From the NCBI GenBank assembly GCA_035695765.1, contig DASRRI010000134.1:62001-126000 (forward strand): a stretch of DNA of 64,000 nucleotides. Direction: 5' to 3'. Source of the DNA: Dongia_A sp035695765 (lineage in GTDB: Bacteria > Pseudomonadota > Alphaproteobacteria > Dongiales > Dongiaceae). Position numbers and translations under genes: made by a program. The first letter of the stretch is position 1; each line of letters begins with the position of its first letter. Shown here in pieces: positions 26,671 through 34,810 of this stretch. The notes below the pieces were generated by a model. It was not told the origin of the DNA. It saw only the letters and a program-made list of their open reading frames with translations, and did no database searches.

Positions 26671-26688
26671 TGTCCAATCCTCCAGTGC

Positions 26689-26889
26689 TCAGCGTCTCAG
26701 GAACCAGAGAACAATCGACAGCACGATGCTGATGAGGATGCAGGTCGCGATCGGCGCATAGAACGTGAAGCCCTCGCGCCGGATCACGAAGTCCCCTGGC
26801 AGCCGCCCAAGCCCAAGCCGACCCAGCCAAGGCCAGAGCACGCCCAGCGCCACGATCAGCAATCCGATGATGATCAGTGTCCGCGACAT
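26689..26889 (-). CDS. DUF2905 family small membrane protein
   Basis: A 66-residue protein with two membrane helices flanking the conserved LGRLPGDFVIRREGFTFYAP loop that defines DUF2905. The start at 26889 (MSRTLIIIG) begins just before the first helix; the open frame extends upstream but without likeness. It lies 18 bp upstream of the aldo/keto reductase gene on the same strand, so the three genes 26889-25060 may form one transcript. Function unknown. Confidence 0.85.
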   Translation of the reverse strand: MSRTLIIIGLLIVALGVLWPWLGRLGLGRLPGDFVIRREGFTFYAPIATCILISIVLSIVLWFLRR

Positions 26890-27055
26890 CAATCCGAATC
26901 CGCAGGGGCACCAGCGAAATATGGGGCCACTTATGCTCAACGCAACTGTGTGCCGATGAAGATGTTGTGCCGGGCCGGCCACAGAAGCGAACGGAAGGTT
27001 TCGGCGCCCCGGCCTTGTTCGCCGCCGGACGCACGCGGGGGACTAGCGCAGGGCC

Positions 27056-30000
27056 TCAGTGGTCCGAAGCGACGGGAGGAGCACAGGCGAGCACAGCATC
27101 CGCGTCGCCGAAATACTCCTTGCGCCGGGTCTCATCGAAGGCGTCGCGGCTGATCTCGCAGGCGCGCTCGACGCTGAGGTCGTCCCACACCCTGACGTAG
27201 CCATCGTCGCCGGCGGTTGCGAAGCGCACGCCGTCGGGGTGAACCGCGATGCGCCAAGAAGTATCTTGATGGGCCTGCCAGGGCTCGATCAATTGCCGGC
27301 CGGTCAGCACGTCCCAGAAATGCAGCCTGCCGGTGCGGTCGACGACCACCAGCGACGCTCCGTCGCCAAGAAAAGCCACATCGGTCGCGCCCCCGGAATG
27401 TCCGGTCAGAGTCGCAAACTTCGCCCCCGTTGTGACCTCCCATAGGGTGACGGTCTCGTCGCCGGACGCGGCTGCCAGGAGCCTTCCATCGGGACTGAAC
27501 GCGACGCTCCACACCACGTCCCGGTCGACGATGATCTCCCGCTCCATCCGGTCGGCCTTCACGTCCCACAACCGGACGCGGGCATCGGCCGATGCGATGG
27601 CCAAGTGCCTGCCGTCCGGCGACCATGCCGCGCGCGTGATCCGCGTCGTGTCATGAAAGCTCTGGTTCTGCAGAGCGTGTGTCTTCATGTCCCACAGTTG
27701 GACGCCGGATTCGCTCGCAGTGGCGAACCGGGTGCCGTCGGGACTGACTGAGATCGACCAGATCGCAGATGCGTGCCTATCGATCGACCCTTCGAGCGCA
27801 CCGGTCTCGGTATTCCAGATGCGCACCGCTCCGCCCCTGTCACCGGACAGCACGCGTCTGCCATCGGGGGAGAAGGCGAGCGCCCAGACCTGTTGCTGGT
27901 GCCCGGAAAGCATCATCGGAGGCTGCTGAGCTCCGAGTTTCCAAAGCTCGACACTGCCGGCATCGTCCCCGGCCGCCAGCCATCGTCCGTCGGGGCTGAA
28001 AGCCAGCCCCTTCGCGGCGTGCCCTGCGACCTGGTATTCGATAGCGAGCGGGACCATGCTTTCCAGCCGCCAGAAGCGGATCAACTGGTCGGTGCCCAAG
28101 GTCGCGATCAGGTTGCGTGCACCGCTCAATTCGAGATCGATGATCGCGGCATTGTGGCCGCTCGGTGTCTTCGCCTTGAGCGTGTCGTGCGCGACGTCCC
28201 ACAGGCGCAGACCGCCGTCTGCACCGCCGCCGAACAGGATCTTGCCGTCGGCGGAGAAAGCGACGCCATTGATCTCGTCGTCAGGCGTAACCGCCGGGCC
28301 TATGACTTTGCCGGTTGGGTAGGCGAACAGGATCGACTTGCCGTCGCTGCTGGACGTGGCGAAGACGTGACCGGTCGGATCGAATACCAGCTTCCAGATG
28401 TCGCTGGTATGGATTCCGCGGATGGGCTCGAACAGCGGCGTGCCGTCCGGCAAGGTCCAGCCGTGGATGTCGCCTTCGCCGTTGCCGGCGACGAGGCCAC
28501 GGCCGTCGGGGCTGAAGGCCATGCTCAGGAAATCGCCGGTCCGATGGATCAGCGGTGGCCGTGCGGGCGCGTCGGCGATCGCCTCCCACAGCCGCACGGT
28601 GCCGTCTTCGGCAGCAGTCGCGATCATCGATCCGGTCGGATCAAAGCGCACGCCCCAGACGACATCGTGGAAGCGGGCCACGACCTGCGCCTTGCCGATC
28701 ATGCGGCCATCGATCGGCCACAGCTGAACCAATCCATCATCACCAACGGAAGCAAGCGTCTCGCCACGCGGATCGAAATCGAGGTCTTCGATGCCGCCCT
28801 TGTGGCCACGCACGGAGAGACCCAGCGGCTTCCGCGTGGTTGCGTCGATAAGATCGATGCTGCCGTCCCTGCGGCCGACCGCCAGAAGCGTGCCGTCGGC
28901 ACTCAGCGCCAGCACGCGGGCATCGCCCGCCGAAACAGGACTGCCCAACAGCGCCGGCCCGCTCTTCGACAAAGCATAGCGCGCGGCCAGAAGGCTCGAT
29001 CTTGCATCGTAGCCCGGGGCGTTATCCGGCGAGCGAGCTGCCGCTTCGCCCGCCAGATACAGAGCAAGCAGCGGATCTTCCTCGACCAGTTCATTGGCGA
29101 CGGCACCGAGCGCGACGGCGAACCGCTCATTGGCCTCGATCGTTGCCAGGTCGGCCAGTTCCTTGCTCGATTGCGCGTCCCGGAAGGCGAGAAAGGCGAT
29201 GGCAGACGCCGCAGTCGCACCAGCGGCCAACAAAGCGAGAGCGCTGGTCGCGATCCGACGGATGCGCCGTGCCCGATGTTCCTTGGCTTTCGCCGCCGCC
29301 TTCTCCCGATCTCGTGCTTCTGCCGAGGCCTCGATGAAAGACCGCTCCAGATCGCCGAGCTGGTCGGCATTCTTCTCCATCCAATCCAGCGCCGCCAGCA
29401 AGGGCGTGCCGCGATAGAGGCGATCCTGGTCGCGATCTTCCGCCAGCCACTCCTCCGCGGCACGCGAAATCCGCTGGCGCGTGCGCAAATTGTCGCGCGA
29501 TTCCTCGATCCAATTGCGCAGGCGCGGCCAGGTGCGCAGCAGCGCCTCATGGGCGATCTGTACGGTGGCGTCGTTGACGGTGAGAAGCCGCGCTTCCGTC
29601 AGGCCCTCGACCACGTTGTGCAAGACCTTGGCGCCGGGATCGTGTTCGATTTCGGACCTTGCCAGGATGCGCCGGGCGTCAGTCGTGCCTTCGCCTGGCG
29701 TGACCAGCCGGAGAAACAGCCGCTTGCTGGCGGCCTTCTCGACGTCGTCGAACCGATGTTCGAAGGTCAAGTCGGCGGTCTGGCTGATCGCGCCGGCGAC
29801 TCCGCCCGCCGCGCGGAAGCCCTCCAACGTCATGGTGCTGCCCTTGCGCCGTATCCAGGTCTCAACCAGCGCATGGGCGACCAGGGGCAGGGCGCCCACT
29901 TCCTGGCCGGCTTCGCTGATCACGGCATCGACCAGCCCGCGCTCCAGGTGCAGGCCGGCGCGGCGCGCGGGCTCAGTGATCGCCCGTCGCAGCTCCGCGT

Positions 30001-31516
30001 CGGTCATCGGACCGACCAGGACCTGATTGTCCGTGATGCGCTCCGCCAACCACGGGATCTGCGCGCAGGCGCCGTAGAAATCCGCACGGACGGCAATCAC
30101 CAGCCGGACCGAACTGTGAGCCGGGTCTGTCATCGCGGATAGCGCCTCGATGACCTTGGTCTTCTGTGCCATCGGCGCCAGGGTGAACAGTTCCTCGAAC
30201 TGGTCGATGCAGACGATGATCGGACGGTCCGCTCCCTCCACTTGGCCGAGATGGCGAGCGAGCGAAGGCCGCGCCACCAAATCTTCCGGCGACACCGACG
30301 ACCTTGTACCCTCGGGCAGCGCCCGTCCGAGCTGGAAATGGAGCTCCGCCATCGGGTCGCGTCCAGGCGTGAAAAGGACGATCCGCCACGCGTCACTGCC
30401 CATGATGGCACCCGCCTTGATGGCAGGTATGAGCCCTGCGCGCACGAGCGAGGATTTGCCGCTTCCCGACGGCCCGCCGACGATCAGGACCTTCTGCAAT
30501 TGGAGCCGACGCACGAGCTCATCGATCAGCACCTCCCGCCCGTAAAAGCGATTGGCATCTTCCGGCTGATACGCCGCTAGACCTTTATAGGGACAGGACT
30601 TCGCGGATTGCCGGGACGTGGTTGGCGTATCGCGTTCGGTCTCCGACACCTCCTTCGCGAGAACGTCATGAATGGCAGCACGCCAGCCTTGGATGGAGGA
30701 AAACCGCGCCTTCGGATCGAGCGCCATTCCGAATTCCAAGACCTCGCGCCAACCAGCCGGAAGCACCGACAAATTGTCGACCACGGCATTCGCCTGCGGT
30801 GGACGCTGGCGCGTGATCATTTGCCAGACGATGGCGGTCGCGGAATAGACGTCGGCTGCCGGCGTTATCTCAGCGCCGGCCTCGCTCTGCTCCGGTGAGC
30901 GATAGAACGCGGTCCCGGCCATCATCGTGATGGCGTTGCTGTCTCGCAGCAGGTCCTTGGCGATGCCAAGATCGCCAACCAGGATGCGCTCGTGGGGAGC
31001 AATCAGCGTCGCGATCGCTTCGCCGGCGTCGCCCATGGTCGTCTCGTCCGGATCGGGCGCGGCCCGGCGGATAGTCTGGAACAGGATGTTTGCCGGCTTG
31101 ATGTCGCGATGAACGACGCCGGCTTCGTGGATGGAAGAGAGGCCGTCTGCAAGGGCGTCGACCAGGGCGGCCAGGCTTCGCGCGTCGAAACTGGTCGAGA
31201 TGGGCGTCTGGCTGAAGCGGTTGGCGAGGGTTCCGCGATCGGCGAAGTCCATCACGAAATAGGGCCGACCGTCGCCAAGGCGCCCGATGTCGTGGATCGT
31301 AACGACGTTAAGCGATTTGATTCGCCGCAACAGCCGCGCTTCATCCAGGAATCGTTGCTGGATATCGCTGCCGTCGTGCACGAACTCGGGATGCAGGATC
31401 TTGATCGCTACCAGCGAATGAAGATCGTCGTCCCAGGCCTGCACCACCACCGCAAATCCGCCTCGCCCGATCTCGTGACGAACCTCATATCGGCCGAGAT
31501 AGGCAGGCAGCGACAT
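27056..31516 (-). CDS. Ser/Thr kinase - STAND ATPase - transmembrane - WD40 (14 repeats) protein
   Basis: A 1486-residue signalling protein. The kinase (about 10-275) has the glycine loop IGRGGFAVVV, K39 in VAIK, E59, HRDIKPAN (D138, N143), DLG (D182) in place of DFG, and SPE. An insert of about 30 residues separates the last two catalytic elements. A STAND-type NTPase follows (about 305-720), with Walker A GGPSGSGKSS (347-356) and Walker B IIVCIDQFEEL (433-443), as in nSTAND1 proteins. A basic stretch (RARRIRRIA) precedes one membrane helix (about 756-778). I count 14 WD40 repeats from about 865 to 1450, enough for two seven-bladed propellers. The positive-inside rule places kinase and ATPase in the cytoplasm and WD40 in the periplasm. 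It is 6 nt downstream of the exported-protein gene. Substrates unknown. Confidence 0.9.
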   Translation of the reverse strand: MSLPAYLGRYEVRHEIGRGGFAVVVQAWDDDLHSLVAIKILHPEFVHDGSDIQQRFLDEARLLRRIKSLNVVTIHDIGRLGDGRPYFVMDFADRGTLANRFSQTPISTSFDARSLAALVDALADGLSSIHEAGVVHRDIKPANILFQTIRRAAPDPDETTMGDAGEAIATLIAPHERILVGDLGIAKDLLRDSNAITMMAGTAFYRSPEQSEAGAEITPAADVYSATAIVWQMITRQRPPQANAVVDNLSVLPAGWREVLEFGMALDPKARFSSIQGWRAAIHDVLAKEVSETERDTPTTSRQSAKSCPYKGLAAYQPEDANRFYGREVLIDELVRRLQLQKVLIVGGPSGSGKSSLVRAGLIPAIKAGAIMGSDAWRIVLFTPGRDPMAELHFQLGRALPEGTRSSVSPEDLVARPSLARHLGQVEGADRPIIVCIDQFEELFTLAPMAQKTKVIEALSAMTDPAHSSVRLVIAVRADFYGACAQIPWLAERITDNQVLVGPMTDAELRRAITEPARRAGLHLERGLVDAVISEAGQEVGALPLVAHALVETWIRRKGSTMTLEGFRAAGGVAGAISQTADLTFEHRFDDVEKAASKRLFLRLVTPGEGTTDARRILARSEIEHDPGAKVLHNVVEGLTEARLLTVNDATVQIAHEALLRTWPRLRNWIEESRDNLRTRQRISRAAEEWLAEDRDQDRLYRGTPLLAALDWMEKNADQLGDLERSFIEASAEARDREKAAAKAKEHRARRIRRIATSALALLAAGATAASAIAFLAFRDAQSSKELADLATIEANERFAVALGAVANELVEEDPLLALYLAGEAAARSPDNAPGYDARSSLLAARYALSKSGPALLGSPVSAGDARVLALSADGTLLAVGRRDGSIDLIDATTRKPLGLSVRGHKGGIEDLDFDPRGETLASVGDDGLVQLWPIDGRMIGKAQVVARFHDVVWGVRFDPTGSMIATAAEDGTVRLWEAIADAPARPPLIHRTGDFLSMAFSPDGRGLVAGNGEGDIHGWTLPDGTPLFEPIRGIHTSDIWKLVFDPTGHVFATSSSDGKSILFAYPTGKVIGPAVTPDDEINGVAFSADGKILFGGGADGGLRLWDVAHDTLKAKTPSGHNAAIIDLELSGARNLIATLGTDQLIRFWRLESMVPLAIEYQVAGHAAKGLAFSPDGRWLAAGDDAGSVELWKLGAQQPPMMLSGHQQQVWALAFSPDGRRVLSGDRGGAVRIWNTETGALEGSIDRHASAIWSISVSPDGTRFATASESGVQLWDMKTHALQNQSFHDTTRITRAAWSPDGRHLAIASADARVRLWDVKADRMEREIIVDRDVVWSVAFSPDGRLLAAASGDETVTLWEVTTGAKFATLTGHSGGATDVAFLGDGASLVVVDRTGRLHFWDVLTGRQLIEPWQAHQDTSWRIAVHPDGVRFATAGDDGYVRVWDDLSVERACEISRDAFDETRRKEYFGDADAVLACAPPVASDH

Positions 31517-31522
31517 TCCGGA

Positions 31523-32008
31523 TCACAGATAGCCGCTCACGTCCATGCACTGGAACTTGGTAATGTCGAGAATATCATGATTGCGATCGGCGGCACTGAC
31601 GCAGAGGGTCTTTGATTTGCCGCGCACCTCGGTCGACGCGGCGCTCTGGGTGACATAGCCCGGGTACTCGTCCGTCGGATGCCACTCACCCTGCTTGACG
31701 TGATGCACCGGCTCCGCGTTGTTCGAAACCTGTTCAATCGTGAAATTATCGCCCCACCAGACATGGACGTGGTTCCGGGAGAAATCAGGTGTGAAGTTGG
31801 CTTTAAGCGTGAGGCGCAGTTCGTCTCCTTCCTTTTGCACGGCCACGATCTGCACTGCGCACCCATCCACCGGACAGGCGTTGGGAAGGGGATCGTCTGC
31901 GCGAGACGTCTGTCCTACGAACAGCAAAGGCAGGATTGAGAGGAGTGCGAGAGCGCTCCAGAGCCGCGAGCTTTGCGAATGATGGGTCTCCAGATTTCCA
32001 GCGTTCAT
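31523..32008 (-). CDS. Small exported protein encoded with the kinase, unknown function
   Basis: A 161-residue protein that I do not recognise. A Sec signal peptide (hydrophobic LWSALALLSILPLLFV, cleavage expected near TSRADD) leaves a mature protein of about 120 residues. It has two Cys pairs: CPVDGC near the mature start and C...C near the end (TLCVSAADRNHD then FQCMDV), plausible disulfides. A His/Trp-rich core (NHVHVWWGDN, VHHVKQGEWHP) could bind metal or a ligand. The start ATG has GAGGTGAGGCC upstream. It precedes the kinase gene by 6 nt, so the two are translated from one message. It may be the periplasmic partner of the kinase's WD40 domain (inference). Confidence 0.8.
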   Translation of the reverse strand: MNAGNLETHHSQSSRLWSALALLSILPLLFVGQTSRADDPLPNACPVDGCAVQIVAVQKEGDELRLTLKANFTPDFSRNHVHVWWGDNFTIEQVSNNAEPVHHVKQGEWHPTDEYPGYVTQSAASTEVRGKSKTLCVSAADRNHDILDITKFQCMDVSGYL

Positions 32009-32052
32009 GGCCTCACCTCGCTCGGAGAGATTGAAACGGCAAGAAATTCTGC

Positions 32053-32069
32053 TTAACTAGTATAGTTAA
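32053..32069. promoter_or_regulatory. Operator-like AT-rich inverted repeat
   Basis: TTAACTA-GTA-TAGTTAA is a perfect 7-bp inverted repeat with a 3-bp centre, striking in GC-rich DNA. It overlaps the -10 box of the leftward promoter for the exported-protein/kinase operon, the position expected for a repressor site. Confidence 0.6.
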
Positions 32070-32088
32070 CGCCGTGCTTGCGCGTCAA
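32059..32088 (-). promoter_or_regulatory. Sigma70-type promoter of the exported-protein/kinase operon
   Basis: On the minus strand, TTGACG (32088-32083) and TATACT (32064-32059) are separated by 18 bp. The predicted transcription start is near 32052, giving a leader of about 44 nt before the ATG at 32008. Confidence 0.7.
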
Positions 32089-32224
32089 GGATCGCGAAGG
32101 CTTACGCAGCATCTGCCGCGACGTAGCGTGTGTCTCATGATTTGAGGAATGTGCGTCAGCGCGCCGATGCTCGGCCGGGAAGCGTGACGCGCGGCCACTC
32201 TGCTTGTCATGATGCGGAGGCGGG

Positions 32225-33121
32225 ATGAGCGTGCATCGAAATGACGTCGAGGCTGCTGTTCTTCTGGCGGACGTCGTCGGCAGTACTCCGCTCTATGAAT
32301 CGCTCGGCGATGCGGCCGCGATGAGCCGCATCGACACCTGGCGCGAAGGCATGCGCGCACTCATTTGCGGAAATGGCGGGGAGTTTATTTCCTCGAAAGG
32401 CGATGACGTTCTGTCCATCTTCGAAGAGCCGAGGGGCGCATTCGCCGCGGTTTCGCAGATGCGCGTACCGGGCAGCTTTTCAGTGGCCTTTCACGCCGGC
32501 TTGCACTTTGGTCGCGTCGTCCGTGTCGGCGGTGACGTCTACGGCGATGCCGTCAATCTGACGGCGCGCCTGGCAGCGGTCGCGAATCCCGGCGAGGTGC
32601 TGATCAGTCAAAGCCTCGTGGACCTGTTATCACCAGCAGACAAGCAAACCCTCGGCTTTCTGGACAGGATGATGTTCAAGGGGAAGTCGGAACCTTGCAA
32701 TATCTATACCTTTCTTGATGACGATCGAACCCTCAACACCGAGGTGTCGCTCGGCAAGCGGGACCAGAGCGAGGTCCCGGACGCATCGATGCGTTCAATC
32801 TGCGTGACGCTTCGGTGCAACGACCAGATGAAGTCGTGCCGCGATGGTGAGAGCCTCACGATCGGACGATCGGATGAATGCGACCTTATCGTCAAACGAC
32901 AGTGGGTTTCCCGCCATCACGCGACCATAACGCTCGCGAACGGACGCGTCAGACTCGTCGAGCGAAGTTCGTCGGGCACTTTCATATCGATGCAACCCGG
33001 TCAGGAGATTCTGGTGCGTCGCGAGGATGTCCTTCTCCTGGGGTCAGGCACCATTTCACCGGGCATGCAAGGTACGAGCAGCGATGCTCAGATTATCCAC
33101 TTCGAGGTTGTCATCAGTTGA
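32225..33121 (+). CDS. Class III nucleotide cyclase fused to an FHA domain
   Basis: A 298-residue soluble protein. The N-terminal class III cyclase domain (about 8-165) has metal-binding D16 (LLADVVGST) and D60 (KGDDVLSIF), and the late motif YGDAVNLTARL with the transition-state Asn and Arg. The adenine-contacting Lys normally four residues before the second metal Asp is not there (Ser56); a Lys is at position 58, so nucleotide choice is uncertain. The C-terminal FHA domain (about 205-290) shows LTIGRSDECDLIV and VSRHHATITL, the phosphothreonine-binding signature. The ATG follows GCGGAGGCGGG. It is divergent from the Ser/Thr kinase operon, so the FHA may read a phosphorylation made by that kinase (inference). 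Confidence 0.9.
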   Translation: MSVHRNDVEAAVLLADVVGSTPLYESLGDAAAMSRIDTWREGMRALICGNGGEFISSKGDDVLSIFEEPRGAFAAVSQMRVPGSFSVAFHAGLHFGRVVRVGGDVYGDAVNLTARLAAVANPGEVLISQSLVDLLSPADKQTLGFLDRMMFKGKSEPCNIYTFLDDDRTLNTEVSLGKRDQSEVPDASMRSICVTLRCNDQMKSCRDGESLTIGRSDECDLIVKRQWVSRHHATITLANGRVRLVERSSSGTFISMQPGQEILVRREDVLLLGSGTISPGMQGTSSDAQIIHFEVVIS

Positions 33122-33127
33122 TCTGAA

Positions 33128-33289
33128 ATGGGCGAACCGCTTCCCGGCGCTTTGCGGTGTGTGGTCGCTTGCGACACCGTGCTGATGGAGGAGAACCCGC
33201 TTCTGCTCTGTCTGAAGGAGCTCAGGAGCCTCGGCCGCGGCGCCCTGCTCAGCAAGCTCGTCCAGCTGAAGGCGAGCGAGAGCGCGTAG
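33128..33289 (+). CDS. Small open frame (53 aa) after the cyclase-FHA gene, unknown
   Basis: An ATG six nt past the cyclase-FHA stop opens 53 codons to TAG at 33287. The product has an acidic centre and a Leu-rich C-terminal half (NPLLLCLKELRSLGRGALLSK) that could form an amphipathic helix. There is no strong ribosome site, but the close spacing would permit translational coupling. It may not be real. Confidence 0.35.
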   Translation: MGEPLPGALRCVVACDTVLMEENPLLLCLKELRSLGRGALLSKLVQLKASESA

Positions 33290-33626
33290 CGCCGCGTCGG
33301 AAACGGGGTGGCCCTTTTTCGTTTTTCACACATTCAGCCTTTCGTCTTCCTCCCACAAGTTCTCCTCGCCGCCTCCGCCAGATCATCTCGTTCGCGCCGG
33401 TTTCGGCTTCACGCTAGCTTTTCCATGCCGCGCCGGAACCGGGAGGCAAGGCCGAGAACCCAGACCTCGGACGCTGTACCCTCCGCTGCCCCGTGATGGC
33501 GCGCCGGGTCCGACTCTTCGCTCTTGCCTGATCATGGGAGCGGGGTGCGGTCGCGTCGGCACCGTGGACTCTCTCCCAGACCGACCGCGGTGCCGGCGCT
33601 CCCTTTGACTGGAAAAGGATGGCGGA
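33290..33626. other. 337-bp intergenic region without a supported gene
   Basis: Between the small frame and the desaturase gene I find no gene with family likeness, no clear terminator and no strong promoter. Short frames here are Arg/Ser/Pro-rich and look non-coding. Confidence 0.5.
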
Positions 33627-34706
33627 ATGCTCGACCGGACCAGGATGCCCATCGACTATCAGAATTGGCTGCAGACCGAGCCCGACGCCGTTTCTCTCCA
33701 CCTCGCGGAACTCGTTGCCAATGCCAGGGCGGACGCGGCTGCCCGTACATCGCGCGCGATTGCGCGCGTCGGCCTGGACTGGCCGACCTTGGCGCTGGCC
33801 ATCGGAATTTATGGCGCCTTCGCGCTCGTCACCTGGTTCTATCGCGATCTGCCATGGTCGCTGGTCTTGCCGCTGGGTGCCGCAATCGTCTGCCTGCAAT
33901 CCTCTCTGCAGCATGAAGCGGTTCACGGCTTTCCGACGCGGTGGGGCTGGCTCAACTATCTGATCGCGGCGCCGTCGCTCTCTCTGTGGCAGCCCTATGG
34001 GCTGCAGCGCGCGGATCATCTGAAGCATCATGTCGATGAGACCCTGACGGATCCGGCGCGGGATCCGGAATCAAATTATGTGAGCCCGCAAACCTGGAAC
34101 GCCATGTCAGCTCCCCATCGTGCACTGCGCAGCTTGATGACGAGCGTGCTGGGCCGCATGGCAGTGGGGCCGTTCTACGCCGCCGCTCAAACCACCAAGC
34201 GCTTGTTCCAAGCGATACGCGCGCGCGACCATGTCATGTTGTCTCATTGGGCGCTGCACGGCGTCGCAGCGGCGGGCCTGCTCTGGTGGATCGTCGACGT
34301 CTGCGACATCCCGATCGGCGCTTACCTGGCGCTCTTCGCCTGGCCCGGAACAGCCTTGATCTTGCTGCGCAGCTTTGCCGAACACCGTGCGGCTCCGGAC
34401 GTGCCGGCCCGCACCGCCACGATCGAAGCTGGGCCAATCATGAGCTTCCTCTATCTCCACAACAATCTGCATGCGTTGCACCACGCGGAGCCGACGCTCG
34501 CCTGGTACCGGCGGCCGGGCCGTTATCGCCAAACCCGCAAGGAGGTGCTCGCGCGGAGCCGCTATCATCTGATCGGTTCGTATGCGCTGCTGGCAAAGAA
34601 TTATCTGCTGGAACCGAAGGAGCCACTGCTGCATCCGGCGCTGGCACGAATCCAGCAAGATGCGCGCCCGTCAGGCGGACAGGCCCTCGGCAGCCGATCG
34701 GCTTAG
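33627..34706 (+). CDS. Membrane fatty-acid desaturase
   Basis: A 359-residue integral membrane di-iron desaturase. All three histidine clusters are visible: HEAVH (residues about 97-101), HLKHH in DHLKHHVDE, and HNNLHALHH near the C-terminus. Hydrophobic segments lie between them as expected. The enzyme introduces double bonds into acyl chains or a related lipid; the position cannot be told. A second ATG six codons in is an alternative start. It is followed by the GMC oxidoreductase gene 104 bp away on the same strand, so an oxidised lipid or alcohol may be a shared substrate (inference). Confidence 0.88.
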   Translation: MLDRTRMPIDYQNWLQTEPDAVSLHLAELVANARADAAARTSRAIARVGLDWPTLALAIGIYGAFALVTWFYRDLPWSLVLPLGAAIVCLQSSLQHEAVHGFPTRWGWLNYLIAAPSLSLWQPYGLQRADHLKHHVDETLTDPARDPESNYVSPQTWNAMSAPHRALRSLMTSVLGRMAVGPFYAAAQTTKRLFQAIRARDHVMLSHWALHGVAAAGLLWWIVDVCDIPIGAYLALFAWPGTALILLRSFAEHRAAPDVPARTATIEAGPIMSFLYLHNNLHALHHAEPTLAWYRRPGRYRQTRKEVLARSRYHLIGSYALLAKNYLLEPKEPLLHPALARIQQDARPSGGQALGSRSA

Positions 34707-34810
34707 GTGCTCCGACCGCAAAGCTTCCGTTTGCGCCGTGCAGGCATTTGCCGCATGATCCTAGGCATATGGTCAGACACGCGTCATAGCGGCTCAGGGC
34801 GGCGCGATTC

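Noticed and set aside
25303..27153. 616-codon open frame on the plus strand across the aldo/keto reductase and DUF6064-like genes
   Set aside because: It is antisense to well-supported genes and has no recognisable domain.
27773..30142. 789-codon open frame on the plus strand opposite the kinase/WD40 gene
   Set aside because: It is a mirror of the repeated WD40 and ATPase coding sequence; no domain likeness.
27056..33121. Kinase/STAND/cyclase island as an established phage-defence system
   Set aside because: STAND ATPases and cyclases do occur in defence, but no effector (nuclease, pore or NADase) is encoded here and the exported partner points to envelope sensing; I leave it as a signalling hypothesis.
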